Numbered from the stretch's first letter, positions 35,086-44,887 are shown. The stretch: 60,135 bases of DNA from Gammaproteobacteria bacterium (GCA_030832095.1 JAURJT010000023.1:1-60135), one strand, 5' to 3'. The notes: generated by a model not told the origin, from the sequence alone. Numbers and translations: made by a program.

Positions 35086-35373
35086 CTACGCCAGCAGCGT
35101 GGCGTATTCTGCATGGCGTTGTATGTACACGGCGGCATAGCTGCAGCGAGGGATCACCTTCCAGTGCTGAGCGCGCGCATACTCGAGTGCAAATTTAGTG
35201 AGTTGAGCGGCCAGACCACGACCGCCTAAGGCGTCAGGAACGCCAGTGTAGGTGATTGTCATGTGCTGATCTTTAAGTGTGTAATCCAGCACGCAACGTT
35301 GCGCTTCAACGAATACAAAAAAGCATTGTTTTGACGCATCATGTTCGATAGCGGGGGAGGTTGCGGTATTCAT
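35086..35373 (-). CDS. Small YjdJ-type GNAT acetyltransferase
   Basis: A 95-residue one-domain acetyltransferase-like protein of the YjdJ (short GNAT) family. The acetyl-CoA loop is GGRGLAAQLTKFALEYAR, followed by KVIPRCSYAAVYIQRHAEY, the family ending. The ATG at 35373 overlaps the TGA of the upstream membrane protein gene as ATGA, so translation is coupled. These small proteins may acetylate amines or proteins; the target is unknown. It is the last gene after prpF in the leftward block. Confidence 0.85.
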   Translation of the reverse strand: MNTATSPAIEHDASKQCFFVFVEAQRCVLDYTLKDQHMTITYTGVPDALGGRGLAAQLTKFALEYARAQHWKVIPRCSYAAVYIQRHAEYATLLA

Positions 35374-35765
35374 TTCGAGATCCCAATAATCAGCAAAGCC
35401 CAGAGGGTCAGCATTGCAATCATACCGATAAAGCACCCACCCCACAGCCCCACAATCGGCCACTTCACATTGGTGGGAATATCTTGCGGATCGACGTGCT
35501 TTAACAACTCATTGGCATTACCTGCAATCCATGTTTTGGATTTAGGAAACGCAATGCGTAAAAAGTAATCCAGCACGATCGTCATCTTGATCGAAAACGA
35601 GTATTGATTGAACGTGCGCTGCGCCAAGTAAGGATGCTTGAATAATTCGTTGGCGTAGCGAATTTTGAATAGCATCAGATACGCGCCCGAAACAAAAAAT
35701 ACCATTGCGCAAGTGATAAAAAGCGTGAAGGTAAAACTTAAGGCGACTGGCAAATATTCAGACAT
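35370..35765 (-). CDS. Small membrane protein coupled to prpF
   Basis: A 131-residue inner-membrane protein. The ATG at 35765 shares one base with the prpF TGA (TGATG). Two strong hydrophobic spans are visible: about residues 8-32 (ALSFTFTLFITCAMVFFVSG) and 100-128 (GGCFIGMIAMLTLWALLIIG), with a basic loop between them containing RTFNQYSFSIK. I recognise no family. It overlaps the acetyltransferase gene by four bases. The tight coupling to prpF suggests a role linked to propionate/2-methylcitrate use, but nothing in its sequence shows it. Confidence 0.75.
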   Translation of the reverse strand: MSEYLPVALSFTFTLFITCAMVFFVSGAYLMLFKIRYANELFKHPYLAQRTFNQYSFSIKMTIVLDYFLRIAFPKSKTWIAGNANELLKHVDPQDIPTNVKWPIVGLWGGCFIGMIAMLTLWALLIIGISK

Positions 35766-36958
35766 CAGAGCAACCCGCCGCCGGGTACGCGAACCCAACC
35801 TTCCATCAAGACTCGTGCGCTTCGGCTCATAATCGCTTTTGTGACAGTCCATTCACCGTTCACTTGTTTTGCTTGCGCGCCAACCCGCAAGGTGCCCGAG
35901 GGGTGACCGAAACGTACTGCCTCAAGATCGCCGCCCCCTGCTGCTAAATTCACCAGCGTGCCTGGTATGGCCGCTGCAGTGCCAATCGCCACCGCAGCCG
36001 TCCCCATCATGGCATGGTGTAGCTTGCCCATTGACATCGCGCGCACCAGCACGTTGGTGTCTTTGGCTGAGATCGCCTTACCGCTCGAGGCAATGTAGTC
36101 TGCAGGCTTGGCGACGAAGGCGACTTTAGGCGTGTGCTGACGCGTGGCGGCCTCGTCAATATGTTGAATCAAACCCATGCGTACAGCACCGTAAGCCCGA
36201 ATGGTTTCAAACATTGCCAGCGCTTTGGGATCGCTGTTAATGTCGTCTTGTAACTCTGTCCCCGTGTAGCCAATGTCGGCAGCGTTGACAAAAATAGTCG
36301 GGATGCCAGCGTTGATCATGGTGGCTTTGAAGGTTCCAACGCCTGGTACTTCTAAATCATCAACGAGATTGCCAGTCGGAAACATCGCACCGCCCCCGTC
36401 GTCCTCGTCGGCAGCGGGGTCCATAAACTCGAGCTGAACTTCTGCAGCCGGAAAGGTCACGCCGTCCAATTCAAAGTCACCGGTTTCTTGTACGGCACCA
36501 TTGGTCATCGGCACATGAGCAATAATCGTTTTGCCGATATTGGCTTGCCAAATCCGGATGGTTGCGATCCCATTTTGTGGGATGCGGGCAGGATCGACCA
36601 GACCGTTGCTGATGCCAAACGGGCCAACGGCAGAGGTCAAGTTGCCGCAATTACCACTCCAGTCGACAAAGGGCTTGTCGATCGACACTTGTCCAAAAAG
36701 ATAGTCAATATCGTGATCCGGACGCGTGCTTTTTGAAAGAATCACGGTCTTGCTAGTACTTGAAGTGGCTGCACCCATGCCGTCTGTTTGTTTGCCATAC
36801 GGGTCAGGGCTACCGATGACTCTGAGTAATAAAGCGTCACGCGCTGCACCCGGCACTTGAGTCGCTTTAGGCATATCTTCTAGACGAAAAAAAACACCTT
36901 TGCTGGTGCCGCCGCGTATGTACGTGGCAGGAATTTTTATTTGGGGGGCGTGACTCAT
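35765..36958 (-). CDS. prpF: 2-methylaconitate cis-trans isomerase PrpF
   Basis: Isomerises 2-methylaconitate made by AcnD so that it can be hydrated to 2-methylisocitrate. The protein has 397 residues from the ATG at 36958, which has AGGAT upstream; an in-frame start at 37003 adds residues unlike the family. The diagnostic N-terminus KIPATYIRGGTSKGVFF and WSGNCGNLTSAVGPF (catalytic Cys) are present, with ATIRIWQANIGK and the DGGGAMFPTGN segment. It follows acnD on the same strand after a 169-base gap holding a hairpin. Confidence 0.95.
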   Translation of the reverse strand: MSHAPQIKIPATYIRGGTSKGVFFRLEDMPKATQVPGAARDALLLRVIGSPDPYGKQTDGMGAATSSTSKTVILSKSTRPDHDIDYLFGQVSIDKPFVDWSGNCGNLTSAVGPFGISNGLVDPARIPQNGIATIRIWQANIGKTIIAHVPMTNGAVQETGDFELDGVTFPAAEVQLEFMDPAADEDDGGGAMFPTGNLVDDLEVPGVGTFKATMINAGIPTIFVNAADIGYTGTELQDDINSDPKALAMFETIRAYGAVRMGLIQHIDEAATRQHTPKVAFVAKPADYIASSGKAISAKDTNVLVRAMSMGKLHHAMMGTAAVAIGTAAAIPGTLVNLAAGGGDLEAVRFGHPSGTLRVGAQAKQVNGEWTVTKAIMSRSARVLMEGWVRVPGGGLL

Positions 36959-36993
36959 AGCGATATCCTTCAATGTCTGTCTGTATCGTTTAA

Positions 36994-37012
36994 CGCTGAG
37001 CAACGCTCAGCG
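36994..37012 (-). other. Hairpin in the acnD-prpF gap
   Basis: CGCTGAGC and GCTCAGCG form a perfect 8-bp stem with a 3-base loop in the 169-base space between acnD and prpF. There is no T-run, so it is not an intrinsic terminator; it could stabilise or punctuate the mRNA. Confidence 0.4.
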
Positions 37013-37127
37013 ACTCAAAGGGCTTAACACTTGCTCGGTTGACTCAAGCACTGGTCCGGTTGGGTAGCGCTTGAAGCCGACTCGATTCATTCTATAAAAT
37101 TGTTGGTCCAATTAAACTTGGTTGGCA

Positions 37128-39722
37128 TTAGGCCACAGCATTTGATTCAAGAAAGTCTTGTGCAAAACGCTGCAACACGCCGCCCGCTTCATAAATCGAA
37201 ACCTCTTCGGCGGTATCTAACCGGCACGTGACTGGGATTTCAAGTTGTTCTCCATTTTTACGCTGAATCATCAGCGTCAGCGTGGCTAACGGGGTTCGTG
37301 CGCCCAAAACGTCGTAGGTTTCAGTGCCATCCAAGCCAAGCGTCAAGCGACTCACGCCTGCTTTGAACTCTAATGGCAAGACACCCATCCCGACCAAATT
37401 AGTGCGATGGATGCGCTCGAAGCCTTCAGCAACAATGGCCTCAACGCCAGCCAGGCGAACACCTTTGGCAGCCCAGTCGCGTGAAGATCCTTGTCCGTAG
37501 TCTGCGCCCGCCACAATAATGAGTGGTTGCTGACGGGTCATGTAGGTTTCGATTGCCTCCCACATGCGGGTGACTTTGCCTTCGGGCTCAATGCGTGCCA
37601 AAGACCCTTGCTTAACTTTACCGTTTTCAAGCACCATTTCATTGAGCAGTTTGGGGTTCGCAAACGTGGCGCGCTGAGCGGTTAAGTGATCGCCACGATG
37701 GGTGGCGTACGAGTTGAAGTCTTCTTCAGGCACGCCCATCTTTGCCAAGTATTCGCCCGAGGCGCTATCCAGCATGATGGCGTTTGAAGGTGACAAGTGG
37801 TCTGTCGTGATGTTGTCGCCCAGCACGGCTAAGGGACGCATCCCTTTGAGCGTACGTTCGCCAGCCAGGGCGCCTTCCCAGTACGGGGGGCGACGAATGT
37901 ATGTGCTTTGTGGACGCCAGCCATATAGGGGGCTAAGCTTTTCTCCGGTATCAACAGTCGCGGCAAACATCGGTTCGTAGACTTTACGAAATTGCTCTGG
38001 CTTGACGCTCGAGTTGACGATGGCGTCGATCTCTTCGTCTGAGGGCCAAAGGTCTTTTAAGGTGACGGGCTTACCCTCTTGATCAAGACCCAATACATCT
38101 TTTTCGATATCAAATCGGATAGTGCCAGCGATCGCGTAAGCGACCACCAGAGGGGGCGAGGCTAAGAAGGCCTGCTTGGCGTAAGGGTGAATCCGACCAT
38201 CAAAGTTTCTGTTACCCGACAAGACAGCCGTGGCGTACAAGTCGCGATCAATAATTTCTTGTTGGATGACTGGATCTAGCGCTCCGCTCATGCCGTTACA
38301 GGTTGTGCACGCAAACGCCACGATGCCAAAGCCGAGGCTCTCGAGCTCTGTGAGAAGTTTGGCCTCTTGGAGATACAGCTCAACAGTTTTTGAGCCAGGG
38401 GCGAGCGATGACTTTACCCAAGGCTTACGCGTTAAGCCTTTCGCATTTGCATTGCGCGCCAATAAGCCTGCTGCAATGACGTTGCGAGGGTTGCTGGTGT
38501 TGGTGCAGCTTGTGATGGCCGCAATGATCACTGCGCCATCAGGCATCAGACCAGGATCGTTTTCAACTTTACCCGAGATCCCTTGAGCTGCGAGTTCTGA
38601 CGTTGGAACTCGACGATGGGGGTTTGAGGGGCCTGCGATATTACGCACGACGCTTGATAAGTCAAAGCGCAAGACGCGTTCGTATTCGGCGCTCTTCAGG
38701 CTATCGGCCCATAAGCCAGTTTGTTTAGCATAGGTTTCAACGAGTTTGATCTGTTGGTCTTCGCGGCCAGTCAAACGCAGATAGTCAATCGTTTGCTGGT
38801 CAATATAGAACATTGCGGCAGTCGCGCCGTACTCAGGCGTCATGTTCGAAATGGTGGCGCGATCGCCTAGCGTTAAGTGGGGCACGCCTTCGCCAAAAAA
38901 CTCAAGGTACGACGATACGACTTTTTGATTGCGTAAAAACTCGGTCAGAGCCAGCACCATGTCCGTTGCAGTCATGCCAGGCTTGAGTTTGCCCGTGAGT
39001 TCGACGCCAATAATTTCGGGTAAGCGCATCCACGAGGCACGACCAAGCATGACGCTTTCGGCTTCAAGGCCCCCAACACCAATGGCAATGACGCCCAAGG
39101 CGTCGACGTGTGGCGTGTGGCTATCGGTTCCGACCAACGTATCCGGAAACGCAACACCATTCAGTGCGTGCACAACCGGCGACATTCTTTCTAAATTGAT
39201 TTGATGCATGATGCCATTTCCGGGAGGAATGACATCTACGTTTTTAAACGTCTTTTTGGTCCAGTTAATGAAATGAAAACGATCTTCGTTGCGCCGATCT
39301 TCGATTGCACGGTTCTTGGCAAATGCATCGGGATCAAAGCCCCCGCATTCGACGGCCAGTGAGTGGTCGACAATCAACTGCGTCGGTACGACCGGATTGA
39401 CTAGTGCAGGGTCGCCGCCTTGCGCCGCTATCGCGTCGCGCAGGCCCGCTAGATCGACCAAAGCTGTTTGGCCCAAAATGTCGTGGCACACCACACGCGC
39501 TGGAAACCACGGAAAATCCATATCGCTCTTGCGCTCAATCAGTTGCTTGAGCGCTGCAGTCAGTAACTCGGGGTCACAACGACGCACCAGATTTTCGGCT
39601 AACACCCTCGAGGTATACGGCAGTTTGTTGTAGGCGCCGGGCGTAATCGCGTTGACAGCCGCTTGAGCATCAAAATAATCGAGTTTGGTTCCGGGTAATG
39701 GCTTGCGATGTGCGCTATTCAT
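37128..39722 (-). CDS. acnD: Fe/S-dependent 2-methylisocitrate dehydratase AcnD
   Basis: Aconitase-type enzyme that dehydrates 2-methylcitrate in the 2-methylcitrate cycle. Its 864 residues match AcnD rather than the longer AcnA. The iron-sulfur Cys lie in AITSCTNTSNP and CTTCNGMSG. Active-site segments DSHTPHVDALGVIAIGVGG and GSSRDWAAKG are intact. Pairing with prpF is the known hallmark that separates AcnD from housekeeping aconitase. It sits between prpC and prpF, separated from prpC by a terminator-like hairpin, so it may have its own promoter. Confidence 0.95.
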   Translation of the reverse strand: MNSAHRKPLPGTKLDYFDAQAAVNAITPGAYNKLPYTSRVLAENLVRRCDPELLTAALKQLIERKSDMDFPWFPARVVCHDILGQTALVDLAGLRDAIAAQGGDPALVNPVVPTQLIVDHSLAVECGGFDPDAFAKNRAIEDRRNEDRFHFINWTKKTFKNVDVIPPGNGIMHQINLERMSPVVHALNGVAFPDTLVGTDSHTPHVDALGVIAIGVGGLEAESVMLGRASWMRLPEIIGVELTGKLKPGMTATDMVLALTEFLRNQKVVSSYLEFFGEGVPHLTLGDRATISNMTPEYGATAAMFYIDQQTIDYLRLTGREDQQIKLVETYAKQTGLWADSLKSAEYERVLRFDLSSVVRNIAGPSNPHRRVPTSELAAQGISGKVENDPGLMPDGAVIIAAITSCTNTSNPRNVIAAGLLARNANAKGLTRKPWVKSSLAPGSKTVELYLQEAKLLTELESLGFGIVAFACTTCNGMSGALDPVIQQEIIDRDLYATAVLSGNRNFDGRIHPYAKQAFLASPPLVVAYAIAGTIRFDIEKDVLGLDQEGKPVTLKDLWPSDEEIDAIVNSSVKPEQFRKVYEPMFAATVDTGEKLSPLYGWRPQSTYIRRPPYWEGALAGERTLKGMRPLAVLGDNITTDHLSPSNAIMLDSASGEYLAKMGVPEEDFNSYATHRGDHLTAQRATFANPKLLNEMVLENGKVKQGSLARIEPEGKVTRMWEAIETYMTRQQPLIIVAGADYGQGSSRDWAAKGVRLAGVEAIVAEGFERIHRTNLVGMGVLPLEFKAGVSRLTLGLDGTETYDVLGARTPLATLTLMIQRKNGEQLEIPVTCRLDTAEEVSIYEAGGVLQRFAQDFLESNAVA

Positions 39723-39757
39723 ATGAACTCAGTCGGATGGTGGTCTAAGGCAAAATC

Positions 39758-39785
39758 AAAAGGTGAGCCTAGCGGCTCACCTTTT
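39758..39785 (-). terminator. Intrinsic terminator after prpC
   Basis: AAAAGGTGAGCC pairs with GGCTCACCTTTT, a perfect 12-bp stem with a TAGC loop, and the minus-strand end continues GATTTTG. It lies 17 bases after the prpC stop and 36 bases before acnD, so it probably limits read-through into acnD. Confidence 0.85.
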
Positions 39786-39801
39786 ACAGGGACGATGCTA
39801 A

Positions 39802-40995
39802 TTACTTACGACGCGCGAGCGGTACAAATTTTTGATCATCGGGCCCGGTGTAGTTGGCAGCAGGACGAATGATCTTATTGTCGACACGTTGTTCAATAAT
39901 GTGCGCAGCCCAGCCAGCGGTGCGTGCGATCACAAACAGTGGTGTAAACATGGCAGTGGGTACGCCCATCATGTGATACGACACGGCCGAAAACCAATCC
40001 AGGTTTGCAAACATTTTTTTCGAATCCCACATCACAGCTTCGATGCGATCGGCGATGTCAAACATTTTGGTGGTGCCGGCTTTCTTTGAGAGGCGCAAGG
40101 CCACGTCTTTGATCACTTTATTACGTGGATCAGCAATCGTGTACACGGGATGCCCAAAACCAATTACGACTTGTTTAGCCTCAACACGTGCACGAATATC
40201 GGCTTCGGCTTCGGCTGGTGTTTCGTAGCGCTTTTGCACTTCGAAAGCGACTTCGTTGGCGCCGCCGTGCTTGGGGCCGCGCAGAGCGCCAATGCCGCCA
40301 GCGATGGCCGAATACATGTCTGAACCCGTGCCGGCAATCACGCGGCAGGTGAAGGTCGAGGCATTGAATTCGTGTTCAGCATACAAATTCAGTGAGGTGT
40401 GCATCGCACGTACCCAGTCGGCGTTTGGTTTTTTGCCATGTAAAAGATGCAAGAAGTGCGCGCCGATTGAGTCGTCATCGGTTTGCACATCAATGATGCG
40501 GCCGTTGTGGCTAAAGTGATACCAGTACAGCAGCGCCGAACCCAGATTTGCCATCAAACGATCGGCGATGTCACGGGCATCAGGGATGTTGTGGTCTTCT
40601 TTTTCGGGCAGCATGCAACCCAGTGCCGAGGCGGCAGTGCGCATCACATCCATGGGATGGCTAGCGGCAGGAAGCGATTCAAGCACGGTTTGAAGTTGGG
40701 CAGGCAAGCCGCGCAAGTTGCGCAGTTTGTCTTTGTAAGCGGCCAGTTCAGCCTTGTTGGGCAACTTGCCATGAATCAACAAGTGGGCGATCTCTTCGAA
40801 CTCGCTGCTATCAGCAAAATCAAGAACATCGTAGCCACGATAGTGCAGGTCATTACCGCTACGGCCGACCGTACATAAGGCTGTGTTGCCTGCGGTCACG
40901 CCAGACAGCGCGACTGATTTTTTAGGCTTGAACGTTGGTGCAGCTTCTGCGGGTGCAGCGGCTTTTGTTGCAGGAGATTTTTTAGCAGTTGCCAT
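39802..40995 (-). CDS. prpC: 2-methylcitrate synthase PrpC
   Basis: Condenses propionyl-CoA with oxaloacetate to 2-methylcitrate. The protein has 397 residues with a Lys/Ala/Pro-rich N-terminal extension of about 25. Citrate-synthase-fold catalytic residues are visible: His in [14 protein letters not shown], His in [13 protein letters not shown] and Asp in ANLDWFSAV, with [14 protein letters not shown]. Its type I short form differs from the 434-residue GltA encoded at 47719. The start has AAGGACACA upstream. It lies 20 bases downstream of prpB. Confidence 0.95.
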   Translation of the reverse strand: MATAKKSPATKAAAPAEAAPTFKPKKSVALSGVTAGNTALCTVGRSGNDLHYRGYDVLDFADSSEFEEIAHLLIHGKLPNKAELAAYKDKLRNLRGLPAQLQTVLESLPAASHPMDVMRTAASALGCMLPEKEDHNIPDARDIADRLMANLGSALLYWYHFSHNGRIIDVQTDDDSIGAHFLHLLHGKKPNADWVRAMHTSLNLYAEHEFNASTFTCRVIAGTGSDMYSAIAGGIGALRGPKHGGANEVAFEVQKRYETPAEAEADIRARVEAKQVVIGFGHPVYTIADPRNKVIKDVALRLSKKAGTTKMFDIADRIEAVMWDSKKMFANLDWFSAVSYHMMGVPTAMFTPLFVIARTAGWAAHIIEQRVDNKIIRPAANYTGPDDQKFVPLARRK

Positions 40996-41015
40996 GATAT
41001 GTGTCCTTGATCAGG

Positions 41016-41909
41016 TTATTTCGATTTGCCTTGGGCGAACAACACGTCGAGTTTGCCTTCAAACTCGTGGTAATTAATGCGCTCGTAGAGTTCATCACGC
41101 GTTTGCATCATGTCGATCACGTTTCGCTGATGTCCGTCGCGACGAACTGCCTCGTAGACCGCTTCTGCTGCTTTATTTGCGGCACGAAATGCCGATAATG
41201 GGTACAACACCATGCCAACACCGGCAGACTTGAGCTCGTCGACGCTGAACAAGGGCGTTTTGCCGAATTCAGTGATATTTGCCAGCAGCGGAACGCCGGC
41301 TGCTTTGCCAAATTTTTCAAAAGTGGCAAGGTCGTAAGCGGCTTCGGCGAAGATTGCATCGGCGCCAGCTTCGATACAGGCTAAGGCGCGTTCAATCGCG
41401 GCGTCTACGCCGTGCGAGGCGATCGCATCGGTGCGTGCAATGATGTAAAAGCTGTCGTCGGTACGTGCATCGACGGCCGCTTTGACGCGGTCACGCATCT
41501 CTTCGGTTGAAACGATTTCTTTTCCTGGACGATGGCCGCAGCGTTTTGCGCCAACCTGATCTTCGATGTGACAACCCGCGGCACCGAATTTAGTGAGACT
41601 TTGAATCGTGCGGGCGATGTTAAATGCCGAGGGGCCAAAGCCAGTATCAATGTCAACGATCAAGGGGGTGTCGCACACGTCTGTGATACGACGCACGTCG
41701 GTCAGGACGTCGTCAAGCGTGTTGATGCCCAAATCCGGTAAGCCTAGCGAGCCTGCAGCGACTCCGCCACCCGAAAGATAAATGGCTTTGAAGCCGGCGC
41801 GCTTGGCCAGCAAGGCATGGTGTGCGTTGATGGCACCAATAATTTGTAGCGGCTGCTCAGACGCGAGGGCGGCACGAAAGCGCTCGCCGGCGGTTGCTTG
41901 TTTAGACAT
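41016..41909 (-). CDS. prpB: Methylisocitrate lyase PrpB
   Basis: Cleaves 2-methylisocitrate to pyruvate and succinate, the last step of the 2-methylcitrate cycle. The protein has 297 residues from the ATG at 41909, directly preceded by GGAGAAAGAT; an in-frame TTG at 41921 overlaps that site and is discarded. The catalytic Cys motif is [11 protein letters not shown], and the Mg/substrate region is VDIDTGFG, with [10 protein letters not shown]. It is the first prp gene after mdh and is separated from it by a terminator. Confidence 0.95.
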   Translation of the reverse strand: MSKQATAGERFRAALASEQPLQIIGAINAHHALLAKRAGFKAIYLSGGGVAAGSLGLPDLGINTLDDVLTDVRRITDVCDTPLIVDIDTGFGPSAFNIARTIQSLTKFGAAGCHIEDQVGAKRCGHRPGKEIVSTEEMRDRVKAAVDARTDDSFYIIARTDAIASHGVDAAIERALACIEAGADAIFAEAAYDLATFEKFGKAAGVPLLANITEFGKTPLFSVDELKSAGVGMVLYPLSAFRAANKAAEAVYEAVRRDGHQRNVIDMMQTRDELYERINYHEFEGKLDVLFAQGKSK

Positions 41910-41932
41910 ATCTTTCTCCAAAAACAGATAAA

Positions 41933-41974
41933 AAAAATGAACCCGCCAGACAGTGTCTGAGAGGGTTCATTTTT
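41933..41974 (-). terminator. Intrinsic terminator after mdh
   Basis: AAAAATGAACCC pairs with GGGTTCATTTTT (12 bp), topped by an inner CAGAC/GTCTG stem with an AGT loop. The minus-strand side continues into more T residues. It lies 15 bases past the mdh stop and just before the prpB ribosome site, so prpBC expression beyond it needs read-through or a separate promoter. Confidence 0.85.
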
Positions 41975-41989
41975 ATACGTACATAAAAA

Positions 41990-42979
41990 TTACTTCAGCA
42001 GATGCGCAACAGCGTCGCGTTCTTCAATCAGCTCTTTCAGGGTTAAATCCATACGCTCTCTTGAGAAGGCATCGATTTCGAGACCCGTCACGCGTTGATA
42101 CTCGCCGCCCTGGCAGGTGACCGGTACGCCGTACATCGTGCCTTCAGGAATGCCGTAGCTGCCATCCGAAGCAACACCCATGGTGACCCACTTGCCGTTT
42201 GTGCCCAGCACCCAGTCACGAATGTGATCGATTGCTGCGTTGGCAGCTGAGGCTGCAGACGACAAGCCACGCGCTTCAATGATTGCGGCACCGCGCTTGC
42301 CGACCGTGGGCAAGAAGACATCGCGATTCCAGGCTGAATCGTTAATGAGTTTTTCGACGCTTTGACCGCCAATAGTCGCAAACCGGTAGTCAGCGTACAT
42401 GGTGGGCGAGTGATTGCCCCACACTGCCAATTTTTGAATATCGGCAACAGGCTTGCCCATTTTTGCTGCCAATTGTGACAAGGCGCGATTATGGTCAAGA
42501 CGCAGCATGGCAGTAAAGTTTTTTGCCGGCAGATCAGGAGCCGATTTCATGGCGATGTAAGCATTGGTGTTGGCTGGGTTGCCCACGACTAACACTTTGA
42601 CATTACGGTGTGCCACTTCATTTAAGGCCTTGCCCTGAGCCGTAAAAATTGCGGCGTTAACGGCGAGCAGGTCAGCGCGTTCCATGCCAGGGCCGCGTGG
42701 GCGTGAACCCACCAACATGGCCACTTCGACATCTTTGAACGCTTCACGTGGGTCGCCATGGGCAGTCATTGACTGCAGCAGGGGAAACGCGCAGTCGTCG
42801 AGCTCCATCATGACGCCCTTGAGTGCTTTTTGCGCTTTTTCGTCAGGAATCTCGAGCAATTGCAAGATGACAGGTTGGTCCTTGCCGAGCATCTCGCCTG
42901 AAGCGATACGAAACAAGAGTGCGTAGCCGATTTGACCGGCAGCACCGGTGACCGCAACGCGCACGGCGGGTTTAGACAT
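41990..42979 (-). CDS. mdh: Malate dehydrogenase
   Basis: NAD-dependent malate dehydrogenase of 329 residues, the cytosolic-type form found in beta-proteobacteria. The Rossmann start is [15 protein letters not shown]. Active-site segments are [14 protein letters not shown] (substrate Arg pair), [19 protein letters not shown] and the catalytic His in [21 protein letters not shown] precedes the ATG. It is divergent from the gntR gene and heads the leftward block of 2-methylcitrate genes, supplying oxaloacetate to both GltA and PrpC. Confidence 0.96.
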   Translation of the reverse strand: MSKPAVRVAVTGAAGQIGYALLFRIASGEMLGKDQPVILQLLEIPDEKAQKALKGVMMELDDCAFPLLQSMTAHGDPREAFKDVEVAMLVGSRPRGPGMERADLLAVNAAIFTAQGKALNEVAHRNVKVLVVGNPANTNAYIAMKSAPDLPAKNFTAMLRLDHNRALSQLAAKMGKPVADIQKLAVWGNHSPTMYADYRFATIGGQSVEKLINDSAWNRDVFLPTVGKRGAAIIEARGLSSAASAANAAIDHIRDWVLGTNGKWVTMGVASDGSYGIPEGTMYGVPVTCQGGEYQRVTGLEIDAFSRERMDLTLKELIEERDAVAHLLK

Positions 42980-43116
42980 AGTTTTCTCCGAGAAGGCTGA
43001 GTAGATTGCTAGGATATAGAAACGAGAATGGCCTGAAATGCTTTGCTTAACTAGCAGTTTAGCTTTTTTGCCTCGACCCGCTCTTAAGGGCTGGGGAGGC
43101 CGAATTTCAGAGCGCG

Positions 43117-43145
43117 ATGCTAGAACAAATCCTATGCGTAGTCAA
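43117..43145 (-). promoter_or_regulatory. Candidate sigma-70 promoter for mdh
   Basis: On the minus strand TTGACT (43140-43145) and TAGCAT (43117-43122) are spaced by 17 bases and point at mdh, about 140 bases before its start. The -35 box matches five of six consensus positions. The palindrome at 43157-43168 lies just upstream of the -35. Confidence 0.45.
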
Positions 43146-43156
43146 CCAATCATATA

Positions 43157-43168
43157 TCTTATATAAGA
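43157..43168. promoter_or_regulatory. Candidate GntR-family operator (12-bp palindrome)
   Basis: TCTTATATAAGA is a perfect palindrome in the mdh/gntR divergent gap, 66 bases before the gntR start. Its size and AT-rich centre suit a HutC-type dimer. It could let the regulator control itself and mdh. The assignment rests on position only. Confidence 0.5.
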
Positions 43169-43233
43169 CACAAGAGTCGTAGACTTACGCCTCGGCTTGT
43201 GACACAATGACAACATGCGTTTGAATAGCTCTG

Positions 43234-44004
43234 ATGATGTCTGAGGCCTTAGCCCGCAAACCCTTGCCTGCAGCAAGCGCGACAGGTTCGGCGGCCTTCA
43301 GTCCCCTCTACCGACAGATTAAAGATTTGTTGGTGCAGGCGCTTGACCGCGGCGATTGGAAACCCGGCGAAGCGATCCCCAGCGAAACTGAACTAGCGAT
43401 GCGTTTTCAGGTGAGCCAGGGGACGGTGCGCAAAGCCGTTGACGAGCTTGCCGCTGAGAATCTCTTAATCAGACGCCAAGGGAAGGGGACATTTGTCTCA
43501 ACTCATCACGAGGCGCGCGTGCGCTTTCGCTTTTTGCGCCTCGCGCCCAACCAAGGTGAGGCTCAGCCTGCTGAAAGCCAAATTCTTGATTGCAAGCGGG
43601 TGCGCGCAAGTGTTGAGGTTGCGCGCGCACTTGAACTCAAGGCTGGCGACCCCGTGGTGGCGATTAGGCGTTTGTTGTCTTTTGCCTCAGTGCCCACCGT
43701 CGTTGACGACATCTATTTGCCGGGCGTTTTGTTTAAAGGGTTAACAGCCGATCTGCTGAGCGGGTACGTCGGCCCGCTTTACGGGTTTCTAGAAACCGAA
43801 TTTGGTATCAACATGGTGCGCGCCGAAGAGAAGCTTCGCGCCGTGAGCGCCGATCAAGACATGAGTGCCTTGTTGGGGATCCCAAAAGATACCCCTATGC
43901 TTAAAGTAGATCGTATCTCGTACACATACGCCGACCGTCCGGTAGAATTACGCATGGGTCATTATGTGACTGATCGGTATCATTATCGTAATAGCTTGAA
44001 TTAA
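43234..44004 (+). CDS. GntR-family (HutC subfamily) transcriptional regulator
   Basis: DNA-binding regulator of 256 residues. The winged helix is at about 27-95 (YRQIKDLLVQALDRGDWKPG, SETELAMRFQVSQGTVRKAV, LLIRRQGKGTFVS). A UTRA effector-binding domain follows, ending in the typical PVELRMGHYVTDRYHY. It is rightward, 90 bases before sdhC, and divergent from mdh. In Alcaligenaceae such a gene regularly stands before the sdh cluster. The effector is unknown; an organic acid or acyl-CoA of the TCA or 2-methylcitrate cycle is a reasonable guess. Confidence 0.92.
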   Translation: MMSEALARKPLPAASATGSAAFSPLYRQIKDLLVQALDRGDWKPGEAIPSETELAMRFQVSQGTVRKAVDELAAENLLIRRQGKGTFVSTHHEARVRFRFLRLAPNQGEAQPAESQILDCKRVRASVEVARALELKAGDPVVAIRRLLSFASVPTVVDDIYLPGVLFKGLTADLLSGYVGPLYGFLETEFGINMVRAEEKLRAVSADQDMSALLGIPKDTPMLKVDRISYTYADRPVELRMGHYVTDRYHYRNSLN

Positions 44005-44093
44005 TTGAACTAAATGGTTGATTTGAACCGATTGCCCACATCGGCGAGAATAGAGTGTTTATCCTAATTGAATGTTTTTAGATCGAGGTCGTT

Positions 44094-44504
44094 ATGTCTG
44101 ACACAGCCCCAAAGCCGCGTCCTCAGTTTCGCAATATTAATGTGACTGATTTGATGCACTATCGCCTGCCTATGGCAGGCAAAGTTTCGATCCTTCATCG
44201 AATCAGTGGCGCCGCGTTGTTTTTATGCTTGCCGCTGTTGATCGCCTTGTTTGCGATGAGCTTTGTCTCTGAGGCGGGCTTCGCGTCGATGTCCAAAGTG
44301 ATCGGACACCCGTTGATGAAGCTGATTTTGCTCGGTTTAATCTGGGGCTATCTGCATCACTTCTGTGCCGGCATTCGTTACCTCTTGCTTGATTTGCACA
44401 TTGGTGTCGATAAAGAGTCTGCAGCAAAAAGTGCGAGTGTCGTGATGGGCGTTAGCCTGGCGCTGACTGTTGTGTTTGGTCTTAAATTGTTCGGAGTCTG
44501 GTAA
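44094..44504 (+). CDS. sdhC: Succinate dehydrogenase cytochrome b556 subunit SdhC
   Basis: Membrane anchor subunit binding heme b and ubiquinone, 136 residues with three transmembrane segments. The N-terminal LHRISGAALFLCLP and the second-helix GYLHHFCAGIRYLLLDLH (heme His) match the family. Its stop and the sdhD ATG share one base (TAATG), so subunits are made in step. It heads the sdh operon after the regulator gene. Confidence 0.94.
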   Translation: MSDTAPKPRPQFRNINVTDLMHYRLPMAGKVSILHRISGAALFLCLPLLIALFAMSFVSEAGFASMSKVIGHPLMKLILLGLIWGYLHHFCAGIRYLLLDLHIGVDKESAAKSASVVMGVSLALTVVFGLKLFGVW

Positions 44505-44887
44505 TGGTCCCTATCGAAAAAATTGGCACCAAGCGCTTGGTGGTTGGTGCGCACTACGGCACTGGTGAGTTCATCATCCAACGCGTCACCGCCATAATCC
44601 TGGCGATTTACACCTTGGTGCTGCTGGTCGGCATTCTGACAATGTCAGGCTTCACCTACGCTGGCTGGAAAAACCTCTTTACCTTTACCTGTTTTGGTAT
44701 CCCCGCGGGTCAGGTGCTTGCGTCGCTGGCAATGTTTTCGCTTGCCTGGCACGCTTGGATTGGCGTGCGTGACATCTGGATGGATTATGTCAAGCCCGTA
44801 GGTATTCGTTTGTTGTTGCTGGTCCTCACTATCCTGTGGTTGGCTGGATCAGTCGTGTACTTTGTACACACCCTCTGGAGAAACTAA
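44504..44887 (+). CDS. sdhD: Succinate dehydrogenase membrane anchor SdhD
   Basis: Second membrane subunit of complex II, 127 residues with three hydrophobic helices. The N-terminal VGAHYGTGEFIIQRVTAI and the central SLAWHAWIGVRDIWMDYV carry the quinone-site Arg and Asp-Tyr and the heme His expected for SdhD. It overlaps sdhC by one base and is followed 3 bases later by sdhA. Confidence 0.94.
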   Translation: MVPIEKIGTKRLVVGAHYGTGEFIIQRVTAIILAIYTLVLLVGILTMSGFTYAGWKNLFTFTCFGIPAGQVLASLAMFSLAWHAWIGVRDIWMDYVKPVGIRLLLLVLTILWLAGSVVYFVHTLWRN

